DNA from: Roseibium album
GTDB lineage: Bacteria; Pseudomonadota; Alphaproteobacteria; Rhizobiales; Stappiaceae
DNA length: 64,000 nucleotides
Direction: 5' to 3'
Assembly (NCBI RefSeq): GCF_001404515.1
Contig: NZ_CXWE01000002.1
Location: 558,001-622,000, forward strand
Shown here in pieces: positions 9,250 to 18,720 of this stretch. Each line of letters opens with the position of its first letter. Position 1 is the stretch's first letter. The notes beneath the pieces are model-generated. The model worked only from the letters and a program-made list of their open reading frames with translations. It was not told the DNA's origin and ran no database searches. The translations under genes and the position numbers were made by a program.

Positions 9250-9866
9250 CAGCCGGCCTCCCCTTTTAAGATGAAATCGTCCAGAACGTCGCTCAACAGC
9301 GCTGCTTTCGCCGCCTTTTGAAGATCGAACCGGTCTGCGACGAGAGCCTTGAGAAGGTCATCATAGGCGTTTCGATGCACATCAAGGCGATTGTCCTGAA
9401 CAGCGCGCCCGGCACCGAACATGACAAACGGCGCAAGATAACGCATGCCGCAGAGATCCGCTGTCTTTTCGAATGGTGCGAGCAAGCTTCTGAGATCCAG
9501 ATGATTCATGCCGTCCGTTGAATAGGCATTCGGCTTTGCACCGGTGGAAATCGCATTCAGGAATGTCTTGCCGTCCAGTGAGTGGCCATGAAGACCGTAG
9601 GCAAAGCCGTGTTCGAGGACCAGGTCTTGCCACTCCTTCATGATCGCCGGCGCAGAATACCAGTAGAGGGGATGCTGAAAGATGATGACATCATGAGCGA
9701 CCAGCCTGGCCTGCTCCCTGTCGACGTCGATATCGAAATCCGGATACTCCGCATAGAGGTCGACAGCCGTGACGCCCTGAACCGCCTGTGCCGTTTCAAA
9801 CAATGGATAATTCACCTCTGACCTGTCCGGCCTTGGATGTGCGAAAAGAACCAGTACCTTGGCCAA
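9249..9866 (-). CDS. KefF/KefG-like NAD(P)H quinone oxidoreductase, antiporter ancillary subunit
   Basis: 205-residue flavodoxin-like fold protein; N-terminus KVLVLFAHPRP and the QHPLYWYSAPA segment are typical of KefF, KefG and MdaB. In enterics this soluble FMN-dependent subunit binds the cytoplasmic face of KefB/C and is needed for full efflux activity. Its stop overlaps the antiporter ATG, so the two are translationally coupled. Start choice: a TTG at 9866 gives MAKVLVLFAHP like homologues and is preceded by GGGGG; an in-frame GTG at 9908 would add 14 residues not seen in the family. Start confidence is moderate. Confidence 0.83.
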   Translation of the reverse strand: MAKVLVLFAHPRPDRSEVNYPLFETAQAVQGVTAVDLYAEYPDFDIDVDREQARLVAHDVIIFQHPLYWYSAPAIMKEWQDLVLEHGFAYGLHGHSLDGKTFLNAISTGAKPNAYSTDGMNHLDLRSLLAPFEKTADLCGMRYLAPFVMFGAGRAVQDNRLDVHRNAYDDLLKALVADRFDLQKAAKAALLSDVLDDFILKGEAG

Positions 9867-10250
9867 GAAAACCCCCGTTTCTCCAGATGTCCCGGGCGGC
9901 TTTACCACCCGGTATTCATGACAACCAAACTACCGCCCATCGGAAAGCGGATCTCAAGGCCCGTCCGGTTCTCAAGGGGAGGATAGTGAACACTCAACCG
10001 ACCCGTCGGCCGCCTGAAATCCATTCCGGCATTTCCTGAGGTTATAGGAGCCGGTGACGCTCCGACAATCGTTATGTATTCCTCAAGTCGCTGGCAAGCA
10101 TGCGGCATGCACCACCGGGGTTCAAATGGATCCGCACCGGGTTTGCCGCTTGAACGACCACTGGTTTTTGGATCACGTGTGGAGAACACAGGGTGGCCGA
10201 CCGCAATTTGAGCTTCGAACCCCGGGACTGGAGCAGAACCCGCCCGAATC
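9867..10250. other. Intergenic region without a supported gene
   Basis: About 380 bases between the kefF-like gene and the Gfo/Idh gene. An open frame on the minus strand (9902-10333) overlaps the Gfo/Idh gene and has no recognisable protein features; its third-position GC looks lower than in neighbouring genes. I see no convincing terminator, operator or RNA gene here. Confidence 0.5.
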
Positions 10251-11381
10251 TCAGAGGGTGCTGATCTGAACGCGGCTCCCGGTCTCGCCGGATTTCGCGA
10301 TCGCGTGGATAACGGCCTCAAAGTGGAGCGCATCCTTGAAGGACGGTATCGCCTGACGGTCTTCCACGATGGATCGAAGCAATTCGTGGACTTCGATCAC
10401 CTTGAGGTCGTTGAAGCCGAGCTGATGACCTGCCGCCGGCACGAACTGACCATAGGGAGGATGCGCCGGACCGCTCAGCAGGGTCTTGAAGCCCTGTTCC
10501 GCAAGAGGACCCCGGTTCTGGTAGAGACGCAACTCGTTCATCCGTTCCTGGTCGAAGGTGATCATGCCTTCCGTACCATGGACTTCAAACCCGATGTAAC
10601 TCTTGCGTCCCCAGGCACTGCGAGACGTCGAAACGACGCCGTGTACACCGTTTTCAAATGTCAGCAGTGCGGAGGCGATATCCTCGTTTTCCACTTCACG
10701 GCGCTCGCTGGACCCCTCGCCCACCGGCCGTGTCGCATGAACGGTTTTCGTTTCCGCGACGAGGCTTTCGATCGGGCCGACGAGAGCGGCTGCCAGGGAA
10801 ATCAGGTGGCATCCCAGATCGCCGAGCGTTCCAAGTCCCGCGTCAGCCTTGGTTGCCCGCCATGTCCATGCAAGTTCGGGATCAGCCTGATAGTCCTCGT
10901 CCACCATGCCCCGGAAATGAACCACCCGGCCGATCGCGCCATCGGCGATCAGTTTGCGCGCATGGCCAATTGCGGGATTGTGAAGGTAGTTATAGCCCAC
11001 GATTGTCCTGGCCCCGGAGCCTTCGGCAACGGTCAGCAGTGCCTTTGCGTCCTCCAGCGTGAGGGCCATGGGCTTTTCAAGGTGCACGTGCTTGCCCGCA
11101 GCCAGGGCCGCCAGGGCCATTTCCTTGTGCACCTTGTTGGGCGTTGTGATGCAGACGATATCGACATTGGGATCTGCAACAAGATCTCTCCAGTCGGCTG
11201 TTCCCCTGGCAAATCCGAACTGGTTCGCGAAACTGTCGGCCTTGTCGGACGGCACGTCGCACAAAACCTCGAGACGAATATCCGGCACGTCGCCGAAGAC
11301 AGCCTTTACCGACCCATAGGCCAGCGCATGACACTTGCCCATGAATCCTGTGCCGACAAGTCCGACGCCAAGACTGTTCAT
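10251..11381 (-). CDS. Gfo/Idh/MocA-family dehydrogenase, possible scyllo-inositol dehydrogenase
   Basis: 376-residue NAD(P)-dependent oxidoreductase: Rossmann motif GLVGTGFMGK at the N-terminus, HLEKPMALT with the catalytic Lys, and a C-terminal alpha/beta sandwich domain. ATG at 11381 has GGGAGAACCACGGG upstream. It lies just downstream of iolG on the same strand with a 171-base gap. Inositol loci often carry a second dehydrogenase for scyllo-inositol or other stereoisomers, which is the best guess here, but this family is broad and the substrate cannot be read from the sequence. Confidence 0.82.
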   Translation of the reverse strand: MNSLGVGLVGTGFMGKCHALAYGSVKAVFGDVPDIRLEVLCDVPSDKADSFANQFGFARGTADWRDLVADPNVDIVCITTPNKVHKEMALAALAAGKHVHLEKPMALTLEDAKALLTVAEGSGARTIVGYNYLHNPAIGHARKLIADGAIGRVVHFRGMVDEDYQADPELAWTWRATKADAGLGTLGDLGCHLISLAAALVGPIESLVAETKTVHATRPVGEGSSERREVENEDIASALLTFENGVHGVVSTSRSAWGRKSYIGFEVHGTEGMITFDQERMNELRLYQNRGPLAEQGFKTLLSGPAHPPYGQFVPAAGHQLGFNDLKVIEVHELLRSIVEDRQAIPSFKDALHFEAVIHAIAKSGETGSRVQISTL

Positions 11382-11552
11382 CCCGTGGTTCTCCCGTTTC
11401 TGCGACCAGCCTGACCCGATCGCCGATCGCCGTCACCCGGAAGAGACGCACAGCGCTTTCTCGGGACGATGACTGCTTGTTCCGATTGTTCAGGCCATCC
11501 GCCGCGACCGACCTGAGTGTCCGCCTCGGGAGAATGCCCGTTTGCAGTTGGT

Positions 11553-12551
11553 CTAGACTTCATCCAACCCGACCGACCGCCGTTCTGCGACCGACTTCAG
11601 GGCCGCTTCTGCCAGTGTCAGAGCCTTGAGGCCATCTTCACCTGACGGATAGGGGGCAACCTTGTTTTCAATGGAATTGACAAAGGCGGCAATTTCCGCC
11701 GCATAGGCTTCGGTGTATCGCGTCATGAAGAAATCGTGCAGTGGCGGCCTCGCGTAACCTTCTGCCGTAGCGACTTCGATGCCGACCGGACGCTGGTTTT
11801 CCGCGGCGACTGCTCCCTTTGATCCATGCACTTCGATGCGCTGGTCGTAACCGTAGGTCGCCCGTCTGGAATTGGATATCGAACACTGCTTGCCGGAGGC
11901 CGTCATCAGTACCACTGTCGCGCTGTCATAATCACCCAGTTTTCCGATTTCCGGATCGACCAGGACGGACGCGGTCGCGTAGACCGTGGAGATCTCTTCG
12001 CCCAGCAGAAAACGGGCAATGTCGAAATCATGGATAGTCATATCGCGGAAGATGCCGCCGGAGGACTGGATATAGGTTGGCGGAGGCGCCCCCGGGTCGC
12101 GGGAAATGATCTGGACCATCTCGACATCTCCGATACGGCCCTCGTCAATTGCCTCGCGCACGGCCCGGAAGTGTGGATCGAACCGGCGGTTGAAGCCGAG
12201 CATCAGCACCGCGCCACACTCCTCGACCGTCTTGAGGCAGGACTTCGTGCGTTCCAGAGACAGGTCGATCGGCTTTTCACAGAAGATCGCCTTGCCCGCG
12301 CGCGCGAATTGCTCGATCAGGTCCGCATGCATGTTCGTCGGTGTGCAGATGATGACGGCATCAACGTCGTCTGCCGCCGCTATCGCGTCTATCGTGCTCA
12401 CACGGGCGCCATGTTTTCCTGCAAGAGCAATGGCGGCATCTTCAAAAGCATCGGCAACTGCCACCAGGTTGGCGCCATCCGTCGCACCGACAGCCTTTGC
12501 ATGAACCTTTCCGATACGTCCGGCCCCAAGCAGGGCGACATTCACGGTCAT
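11553..12551 (-). CDS. iolG: Inositol 2-dehydrogenase
   Basis: 332-residue Gfo/Idh enzyme expected to oxidise myo-inositol to scyllo-inosose with NAD+, the first step of inositol catabolism. Visible: N-terminal VALLGAGRIGKVHA, FCEKPIDLS with the catalytic Lys, and a conserved C-terminal region with MTIHDFDIARFLLG, typical of IolG/IdhA. The ATG at 12551 is preceded by GAAAGGAAAC; an upstream in-frame ATG at 12566 is less likely. Divergent from the RpiR regulator gene across a 119-base promoter region holding an IolR-like operator. Supported by adjacency to iolC-D-E-B. Confidence 0.9.
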   Translation of the reverse strand: MTVNVALLGAGRIGKVHAKAVGATDGANLVAVADAFEDAAIALAGKHGARVSTIDAIAAADDVDAVIICTPTNMHADLIEQFARAGKAIFCEKPIDLSLERTKSCLKTVEECGAVLMLGFNRRFDPHFRAVREAIDEGRIGDVEMVQIISRDPGAPPPTYIQSSGGIFRDMTIHDFDIARFLLGEEISTVYATASVLVDPEIGKLGDYDSATVVLMTASGKQCSISNSRRATYGYDQRIEVHGSKGAVAAENQRPVGIEVATAEGYARPPLHDFFMTRYTEAYAAEIAAFVNSIENKVAPYPSGEDGLKALTLAEAALKSVAERRSVGLDEV

Positions 12552-12610
12552 GATGTTTCCTTTCAAGACTAAAGGGCGCGGAATCGGCCCAAACGGCGGC
12601 TTGCCAATTT

Positions 12611-12624
12611 AGAATAAAAATTCC
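12611..12624. promoter_or_regulatory. Putative IolR operator 1 (AGAA-N6-TTCC)
   Basis: AGAATAAAAATTCC, an imperfect palindrome between the divergent iolG and RpiR-type regulator genes. It matches the GGAA-N6-TTCC pattern that I recall being reported for IolR of Sinorhizobium meliloti, with one changed base. A nearly identical site lies upstream of the transporter operon at 13563. A further TTCCACGGAA palindrome follows at 12634-12643. Confidence 0.55.
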
Positions 12625-12670
12625 AAAATCACTTTCCACGGAATGTGTCAAGTCGGAAAAGAACCATACA

Positions 12671-13528
12671 ATGAAAGATGCCAAGCAGGATACTGACGAA
12701 TCTCGGAATGAGAACGGTTCAGCTCCCGACACGATAGATGCTTTTTTCAATCGCCTTGGCAATTCGGCCGACGACCTTCCGAAACGATTGAAACAGTTTG
12801 CGGATTTCATTGCAGCCAATCCCGACCGTGTTGCCGTTTCAACCGTCGCCGAATTGGCCGAAGGTGCCGATGTCCAGCCCTCTGCCGTCATGCGTTTTTG
12901 CCAGGAAATGGGGTTCACGGGCTTTTCCCAGATGCAAAAGCTTTTCCGATCCGGCTATTCCCGGAAATGGCCGGACTATGCAACGCGTCTCGACAAACTG
13001 CGCGAACACGGCGCCGAATCCCCGTCGGCCCTGCTTGCGGAATTCGTCGAAGTCGGGCGGGCATCTCTTGAAAACCTGATGACCACGGTAGAACCGCGGT
13101 CTCTTCAACAGGCCGTTGATGTTTTGGCCCGCGCGGAAACGATCCATATGATCGGCTTTCGCCGCGCGTTCCCTGTCACATCCTATCTTGCTTACGCCTT
13201 TGAGAAAATGGATGTCCCCGCGGTCCTTCACTCCGGGCTCGCAAATATCAACATGGAACATCTGATCAGACCCAATGACGCCGTGATCGCCGTCACGTTC
13301 GCCCCTTACACCCAGATGACACTCGATATTGTCGCAAGAGCCCGCGAAACTGGAGCGGATATCGTGGCGATCACCGATATGGTCACAAGTCCGCTTGCAC
13401 GCTTCAAGGCTATCCAGCTGCTGGTTTCCGATCTCGACGTCGGTGCGTTCCGTGCTTTGTCCGCAAGTCTTTCTCTTGCAATCACTTTGGCCGTTTCCGT
13501 GGGTGCGCAGCGCAACAGAATAAATTGA
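12671..13528 (+). CDS. iolR: RpiR-family transcriptional regulator, likely inositol repressor
   Basis: 285-residue RpiR protein: N-terminal HTH_6 domain (about residues 20-100, with the VAELAEGADVQPSAVMRFCQ helix-turn-helix) and C-terminal SIS sugar-phosphate-binding domain (about 130-260). In rhizobia an RpiR-type IolR represses inositol genes and is relieved by an inositol pathway intermediate. It is divergent from iolG and followed in the same direction by the sugar importer and iolC-D-E-B. Two matching palindromes flank the gene, as expected for its operators. The first 20 residues are polar and low complexity, so a later start is possible. Confidence 0.85.
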   Translation: MKDAKQDTDESRNENGSAPDTIDAFFNRLGNSADDLPKRLKQFADFIAANPDRVAVSTVAELAEGADVQPSAVMRFCQEMGFTGFSQMQKLFRSGYSRKWPDYATRLDKLREHGAESPSALLAEFVEVGRASLENLMTTVEPRSLQQAVDVLARAETIHMIGFRRAFPVTSYLAYAFEKMDVPAVLHSGLANINMEHLIRPNDAVIAVTFAPYTQMTLDIVARARETGADIVAITDMVTSPLARFKAIQLLVSDLDVGAFRALSASLSLAITLAVSVGAQRNRIN

Positions 13529-13562
13529 TTTTAGAAAAAATGTGTTGCAATCAATAAATTTT

Positions 13563-13576
13563 AGAATTTATATTCC
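13563..13576. promoter_or_regulatory. Putative IolR operator 2 (AGAA-N6-TTCC)
   Basis: AGAATTTATATTCC, palindromic (AGAAT-N4-ATTCC), 90 bases before the substrate-binding protein start. It shares the core TTAGAAT-N4-ATTCCA with the site at 12611, so both divergent promoter regions around iolR carry the same element. Confidence 0.55.
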
Positions 13577-13665
13577 ATTTGTGGCCGGGACCTCCCGATG
13601 CCACCTTTGATTTCTGAAATCGCGGACGGGAGACTTGGTCCGCGAAATTGTTCTGGGAGGAACGG

Positions 13666-14607
13666 ATGAAGAAGACATTGTTTGCGATGGCTGCAGCAGC
13701 TGTTGCATTTACGGGTTTGTCGACACCGGCTCTGGCTGAAGGGGAGCGTTTTGTTCTTGTCAGCCATGCGCCTGACAGCGACAGTTGGTGGAACACGATC
13801 AAGAACGGTCTGGCTCTTGCGGGTGAGCAGGTTGGTGCGGAGGTTGAGTATCGCAATCCGCCGACGGGTGACATTGCCGACATGGCGCGGATCATCGAGC
13901 AGACGGCGGCGTCCAACCCTGACGGCATCATCACCACGCTTGCCGATCCTGATGTTCTGAGCGGCCCGATCCAGAATGCGGTTGCCAAGGGCATTCCGGT
14001 GATCATCATCAACTCCGGCACGCCCGAGCAGGCCGCCGAGGTTGGCGCGCTGATGTATGTCGGCCAGCCGGAATATGATGCCGGTCTGGCGGCTGGACAG
14101 CGCGCCAAGCGGGATGGTGTTGGTTCGTTCCTGTGTGTGAACCACGTTGTATCGAACCCGGTTGTCGGCGAGCGCTGCCGCGGTTTTGCCGACGGTCTTG
14201 GTGTTGATCTTGGCGACAGCATGATCGACAGCGGCCAGGATCCGGCCGAGATCAAGAACAAGGTCAAGGCGTATCTGTCTGCCAATCCGGACGTGGACGC
14301 GATCCTGACCCTCGGCCCGACCTCTGCGGACCCGACCATCGGCGCTCTTCAGGACATCGGCAAGGCCGGCGAGATCTATTTCGGCACGTTCGATCTGGGC
14401 ACCGAGATCGTCAAGGGCATCAAGGACGGCACCATTCAGTGGGGCATTGACCAGCAGCCTTTCCTGCAGGCCTACCTGCCGGTGATCGTTCTTGCGAACT
14501 ACCAGCGTTTTGGGGTTCTGCCGGGCAACAACATCAACTCCGGCCCGGGCTTCATCACCAAGGATGCCCTTGCCAAGGTTGAAGAGTTTGCCGGCGAGTA
14601 TCGCTAG
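13666..14607 (+). CDS. Sugar ABC transporter substrate-binding protein (FrcB/IbpA type), probable inositol
   Basis: 313-residue periplasmic binding protein of the ribose/fructose/inositol cluster (type I fold). Signal peptide MKKTLFAMAAAAVAF... ending at ALA near residue 23. ATG at 13666 has GGGAGG eight bases upstream; an in-frame ATG at 13648 is discounted. It is the first gene after the IolR-like operator and leads the transporter genes and iolC-D-E-B, so inositol is the likely ligand, although FrcB-like proteins also bind fructose, mannose or ribose. Two strong stem-loops follow the stop codon before the permease gene. Confidence 0.87.
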   Translation: MKKTLFAMAAAAVAFTGLSTPALAEGERFVLVSHAPDSDSWWNTIKNGLALAGEQVGAEVEYRNPPTGDIADMARIIEQTAASNPDGIITTLADPDVLSGPIQNAVAKGIPVIIINSGTPEQAAEVGALMYVGQPEYDAGLAAGQRAKRDGVGSFLCVNHVVSNPVVGERCRGFADGLGVDLGDSMIDSGQDPAEIKNKVKAYLSANPDVDAILTLGPTSADPTIGALQDIGKAGEIYFGTFDLGTEIVKGIKDGTIQWGIDQQPFLQAYLPVIVLANYQRFGVLPGNNINSGPGFITKDALAKVEEFAGEYR

Positions 14608-14616
14608 GAGCGTCTT

Positions 14617-14664
14617 GTGACCGCCGCGCGGCGGTCACCTGGAGAGGCGGCGCGCTGCCTCTCC
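14617..14664 (+). other. Tandem stem-loops between binding-protein and permease genes
   Basis: First hairpin 14617-14638 is a perfect 22-base palindrome (GTGACCGCCGC and its complement). Second hairpin 14641-14664 has 8-bp arms GGAGAGGC/GCCTCTCC with an 8-base loop. No U-tract follows, so this looks more like a 3'-end stabiliser or partial attenuator of the binding-protein message than a full terminator. The same arrangement recurs in three other ABC operons of this window. Confidence 0.75.
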
Positions 14665-14837
14665 GTTCAGGGCACGGGCCCGAACCGGAACGACCGCGTT
14701 TGCAGGTCCGTTTCCTGGGACAGCACACAAGAGACCGGGCTGGCGCTGTCCCGCCTTGTCGACCAACCCAGGACATAAAGGTCTTGCGGCAGGGCCGCAG
14801 TGAAGCGGCCGGCCACACGGCACGCAGGAGGAAATCC

Positions 14838-15965
14838 ATGGCTGAGTCCCAACCGACCGCCGCGCCTCAAAAGGATGAACGCGTCCGCGAGATGTCATCC
14901 TTGCGCAAGGCCCTGATCCGTCCCGAGCTGGGCGCGATCTGCGGCACAATACTCGTTTTCGTGTTCTTTCTCAGTATTGCCAGCGACAGCGGCATGTTCG
15001 CGCCTGAAGGCATTTTCAACTGGGGCACGGTTTCCGCCCAGTTCGCCATCATCGCCGTCGGCGCCTGTCTGTTGATGATCGCGGGCGAGTTCGACCTGTC
15101 CGTCGGATCGATGATCGGCTTTTCCGGCATCATCATTGCCCTGATGAGCGTCCAGTGGGGCTTTCCCACCTGGTTTGCCATTCTGGTCGCCTTTGCCCTG
15201 GCGCTGGCCATCGGCGCCCTCAACGGCTATCTGGTGGTCAAGACCGGCCTGCCCTCCTTCATCGTCACCCTGGCCTTTTTGTACATCCTGCGCGGTCTGA
15301 CGATCTTCATTGCCATTGCCACCACCCGCAAGACCATCATCGGCGGCGTCAAGGATGCGGCCGAGGGCGATCCCATCGCCTGGCTCTTCGGCGGCAAGGT
15401 CTTCAACTGGCTGTTCGTCTGGCTGGCCGATCTGGGCGTGGTCGGCAAGTTCGTTGCCGGTCCCAAGGCCGGACAGCCGGTGGTCGAGGGCATTCCGATG
15501 CTGATGATCTGGGCCCTGATCCTGATCATCTTCGGTCATTTCCTGTTGACCCGCACCAAGTTCGGCAACTGGATCTTCGCCTCCGGCGGCGATGCCCAGG
15601 CGGCCCGCTATGTCGGTGTGCCGGTCAACCGGGTCAAGATCTCGATGTTCATGTTCACCGCCTTCTGCGCCACCATCTTCGCCACCTGCCAGGTGATGGA
15701 GTTCGGCTCTGCGGCCGCCGACCGCGGTCTGCTCAAGGAATTCGAGGCCATCATCTCCGTCGTCATCGGAGGGGCACTGCTGACCGGTGGCTACGGCTCG
15801 GTCATCGGCGCCGCGCTCGGCGCCCTCATCTTCGGTGTCGTCCAGCAGGGCCTGTTCTTTGCCGGCGTCGAGAGCTCGCTCTTCCGCGTCTTCCTCGGCG
15901 TGATCCTGCTGCTCGCGGTGATCCTCAACACCTATATCCGCCGCATGATCACGGGAGAACGTTGA
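14838..15965 (+). CDS. Sugar ABC transporter permease (FrcC/RbsC type)
   Basis: 375-residue inner-membrane permease with about ten hydrophobic segments and the BPD_transp_2 signature region ([17 protein letters not shown]) found in ribose and fructose permeases. The ATG at 14838 follows AGGAGGAAATCC, a strong ribosome site 230 bases after the binding-protein gene. A small extra hydrophilic stretch (around residues 165-210) interrupts the helices. It forms the channel of the presumed inositol importer, and one base separates it from the ATPase gene. Confidence 0.9.
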   Translation: MAESQPTAAPQKDERVREMSSLRKALIRPELGAICGTILVFVFFLSIASDSGMFAPEGIFNWGTVSAQFAIIAVGACLLMIAGEFDLSVGSMIGFSGIIIALMSVQWGFPTWFAILVAFALALAIGALNGYLVVKTGLPSFIVTLAFLYILRGLTIFIAIATTRKTIIGGVKDAAEGDPIAWLFGGKVFNWLFVWLADLGVVGKFVAGPKAGQPVVEGIPMLMIWALILIIFGHFLLTRTKFGNWIFASGGDAQAARYVGVPVNRVKISMFMFTAFCATIFATCQVMEFGSAAADRGLLKEFEAIISVVIGGALLTGGYGSVIGAALGALIFGVVQQGLFFAGVESSLFRVFLGVILLLAVILNTYIRRMITGER

Positions 15966-15966
15966 C

Positions 15967-16746
15967 ATGAGCGATGCACTGATCGAACTCGTCGACATCC
16001 AGAAGCACTTCGGCCCGGTCATCGCCCTCAACGGGGTCACCGTGTCGGTCAAGGCCGGAGAATGCCACTGCCTTCTGGGCGACAACGGCGCGGGCAAGTC
16101 GACCTTCATCAAGACCATGTCCGGTGTCCACAAGCCGACCCATGGCAAGATCCTCATCGAAGGCAGGGAAGTAAACTTCGAAAGCCCCCGCGATGCCATG
16201 ACCGCCGGCATCGCCACGGTCTACCAGGACCTGGCGATGATCCCGCTGATGTCGGTCACGCGAAACTTCTGGATGGGACGCGAGCCGGAAAAGCGGATCG
16301 GCCCGCTCAAGTTCTTCGACTTCACCAGGGCCAACCAGGTCACCATGAGCGAGATGGCCAAGATGGGCATTCATCTGCGCTCGCCAGACCAGGCCGTCGG
16401 CACCCTGTCGGGCGGAGAACGCCAGACCGTCGCCATCTCAAGGGCGGTCTATTTCGGCGCAAAGGTCCTCATCCTCGACGAACCGACCTCCGCCCTCGGC
16501 GTCAGACAGACATCAAACGTGCTCGCCACAATCGACAAGGTCCGCAAAAAGGGCATCGGCGTTGTCTTCATCACACACAACGTGCGCCACGCAATGGCCG
16601 TCGGGGACCGGTTTACGGTCCTGAACCGGGGAAAAACCCTCGGCACAGCAGAACGCGGAAACATACAGGCCGAGGAACTGCAGGAACTCATGGCTGGCGG
16701 TCAGGAACTCGCTCAACTCGAAGGTTCTCTCGGCGGAACTGTCTGA
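15967..16746 (+). CDS. Sugar ABC transporter ATP-binding protein (FrcA-like, single domain)
   Basis: 259-residue ABC ATPase: Walker [10 protein letters not shown], signature LSGGE, Walker [11 protein letters not shown], and the H-loop in FITHNVRHA. Unlike RbsA, XylG or IatA it has one nucleotide-binding domain, as in FrcA of Sinorhizobium, so it must work as a homodimer. The start codon follows the permease stop by one base (TGACATG). It energises the importer encoded by the two genes before it. Confidence 0.92.
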   Translation: MSDALIELVDIQKHFGPVIALNGVTVSVKAGECHCLLGDNGAGKSTFIKTMSGVHKPTHGKILIEGREVNFESPRDAMTAGIATVYQDLAMIPLMSVTRNFWMGREPEKRIGPLKFFDFTRANQVTMSEMAKMGIHLRSPDQAVGTLSGGERQTVAISRAVYFGAKVLILDEPTSALGVRQTSNVLATIDKVRKKGIGVVFITHNVRHAMAVGDRFTVLNRGKTLGTAERGNIQAEELQELMAGGQELAQLEGSLGGTV

Positions 16747-16773
16747 GTGAAGAATAATTGACGGGATAAAGTC

Positions 16774-18720
16774 GTGAAAAAACTCGATGTCATCACCATC
16801 GGCCGCTCCTCGGTCGATCTCTATGGAGCACAGGCCGGCGGCCGCTTGGAGGATATGGCATCCTTCAACAAGTATATCGGCGGTTCGCCCACCAACATGG
16901 CGACCGGGACGGCGCGGCTCGGCCTGAAGTCCGGGCTGATTACCCGGGTTGGCGATGAACACATGGGGCGCTTTATCCGTGAAGAACTGGAGCGGCACGG
17001 CGTGGAAACACGCGGTGTCGTTACGGACAGGGAGCGCCTGACAGCCCTTGTTCTGCTCGGCATCCGGGACCAGGAACAGTTTCCGCTCATTTTCTATCGC
17101 GAGAACTGCGCCGACATGGCCCTGTGCGAAGATGATATCGATCCGCAGTTCATTGCCTCTGCAAAGGCCGTGGTGGCAACAGGAACCCATCTGAGCCATC
17201 CGCAAACCGAAGCGGCGGTGACGAAAGCCCTGACACTCGCCCGCGATGGTGGTGGCCGGACAGCACTCGACATCGACTACCGGCCCAATCTGTGGGGGCT
17301 TTCCGGGCATGGTGACGGTGAAAACCGCTTCATTGCGTCCGCCAAGGTCACCGAGAAACTGCAAGCAACATTGCATCTCTTCGACCTGATCGTCGGCACG
17401 GAAGAGGAATTCCACATTGCCGGCGGCACAACCGACACGGTTCAGGCCCTCCGGAACGTGCGCAAGGTGTCCGGGGCAACACTTGTCTGCAAACGCGGAC
17501 CCATGGGAGCCACCGCATTCGAGGGCGGCATCCCCGATAGCCTCGATGACGGTATTTCCGGGCCCGGTTTCCCCATTGAAGTCTTCAATGTTCTGGGCGC
17601 TGGCGACGGCTTCATGTCAGGCCTTTTGAGAGGCTGGATAAAGGGCGAGGACTGGGTCACCAGCCTGACCTACGCCAATGCCTGTGGCGCCTTCGCTGTC
17701 TCCCGTCACGGCTGCACGCCGGCCTATCCGAGTTGGGAGGAACTCCAGTTTTTCCTGAAACGCGGCGTAAAGACGAAAGCGCTGCGCAAGGACCCGGAAC
17801 TGGATCAGATCCACTGGTCGACCAACCGGCAATTTTCCCATGGGGGTGACTGGTCGACCATGCGCGTGTTTGCCTTCGATCACCGCATCCAGATCGAGAA
17901 GATGGCGGATGAAGCAGGCGTCACCCATGAGCACATCGGATTTTTCAAGAACCTGTGCCTCGACGCGGCGCTCAGCGTTGCACACGACCGGTCAGGCTAC
18001 GGCATCCTTTGCGACAGCCGTCACGGCCGCGACGCGCTTTACCGGGCCGCCGGAACCGGGTTGTGGATCGGTCACCCTGTCGAATGGCCGGCCTCGCGTC
18101 CACTCACCCTGGAACCCGAAATCGGTCCTGATTTCGGTGGTCTGGCGGAATGGCCCACCGAACACGTGGTGAAAGTGCTGTGTTTCTATCACCCGGACGA
18201 TTCCGAAGAGATGAGAACCGAACAGGAAGATATCCTGAAACGACTGTTCGCGTCCTGTCGGCGCAACCGCCTCGAGTTGCTGCTGGAAGTGATACCGTCA
18301 AAGGTCGGCGCAATCGACGACGACACGACCGCAACAATCATTCGGCGCATGTACGAGATCGGCATCTATCCGGACTGGTGGAAACTCGAACCCATGACCT
18401 CAAAAGAGGCCTGGTCGAAGGCCTGTGCAGCGATCACCGACAACGACCCCTACACACGGGGCATTGTCGTTCTTGGTCTCGATGCACCTGAAGATCAGTT
18501 GGCGGCAAGCTTTGCCCAGGCTGCTCAGTTTCAACTCGTGAAGGGATTCGCGGTTGGCCGCACGATCTTTGCCGATGCCGCCCGCAAATGGCTTGCGAAC
18601 AGGATGACAAATGAAGAAGCTGTCGCGGATATGAGCAGTCGCTATGAACGGCTTTGCCACATCTGGGACGAAGCACGCAGCAAAGCGCGGCTGAACGAAC
18701 CTCAAGGAATTCACGAATGA
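16774..18720 (+). CDS. iolC: 5-dehydro-2-deoxygluconokinase fused to DUF2090
   Basis: 648-residue fusion. Residues 1-330 are a PfkB/ribokinase-family kinase (GGSPTNMATG near the start, catalytic motif NVLGAGDGF) that phosphorylates 5-dehydro-2-deoxy-D-gluconate. Residues about 335-640 are the DUF2090 module (FAFDHRIQIEKMADEAG, LLEVIPSK, WWKLEP), an aldolase-like TIM barrel. This fused form is common in Gram-negative iol loci, which often lack a separate iolJ aldolase; DUF2090 may supply the cleavage to malonate semialdehyde and DHAP, which is inference. The stop overlaps the iolD start (ATGA). Confidence 0.93.
   Translation: MKKLDVITIGRSSVDLYGAQAGGRLEDMASFNKYIGGSPTNMATGTARLGLKSGLITRVGDEHMGRFIREELERHGVETRGVVTDRERLTALVLLGIRDQEQFPLIFYRENCADMALCEDDIDPQFIASAKAVVATGTHLSHPQTEAAVTKALTLARDGGGRTALDIDYRPNLWGLSGHGDGENRFIASAKVTEKLQATLHLFDLIVGTEEEFHIAGGTTDTVQALRNVRKVSGATLVCKRGPMGATAFEGGIPDSLDDGISGPGFPIEVFNVLGAGDGFMSGLLRGWIKGEDWVTSLTYANACGAFAVSRHGCTPAYPSWEELQFFLKRGVKTKALRKDPELDQIHWSTNRQFSHGGDWSTMRVFAFDHRIQIEKMADEAGVTHEHIGFFKNLCLDAALSVAHDRSGYGILCDSRHGRDALYRAAGTGLWIGHPVEWPASRPLTLEPEIGPDFGGLAEWPTEHVVKVLCFYHPDDSEEMRTEQEDILKRLFASCRRNRLELLLEVIPSKVGAIDDDTTATIIRRMYEIGIYPDWWKLEPMTSKEAWSKACAAITDNDPYTRGIVVLGLDAPEDQLAASFAQAAQFQLVKGFAVGRTIFADAARKWLANRMTNEEAVADMSSRYERLCHIWDEARSKARLNEPQGIHE

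Noticed and set aside
10200-10230. tRNA-like T-arm sequence (cttcgaacccc)
   Set aside because: No matching acceptor, D or anticodon arms could be folded around it.
9902-10333. 143-codon open frame on the minus strand after the Gfo/Idh gene
   Set aside because: Overlaps the dehydrogenase gene, lacks a ribosome site, and third-position GC looks lower than in neighbouring genes.
10305-11414. 369-codon open frame antisense to the Gfo/Idh gene
   Set aside because: The opposite strand encodes a complete dehydrogenase with cofactor and catalytic motifs.
14895-16217. 440-codon open frame antisense to the sugar permease and ATPase genes
   Set aside because: Composition (runs of Glu, Asp, Gly, His) is that of a GC-rich antisense shadow; the plus strand encodes well-recognised ABC proteins.
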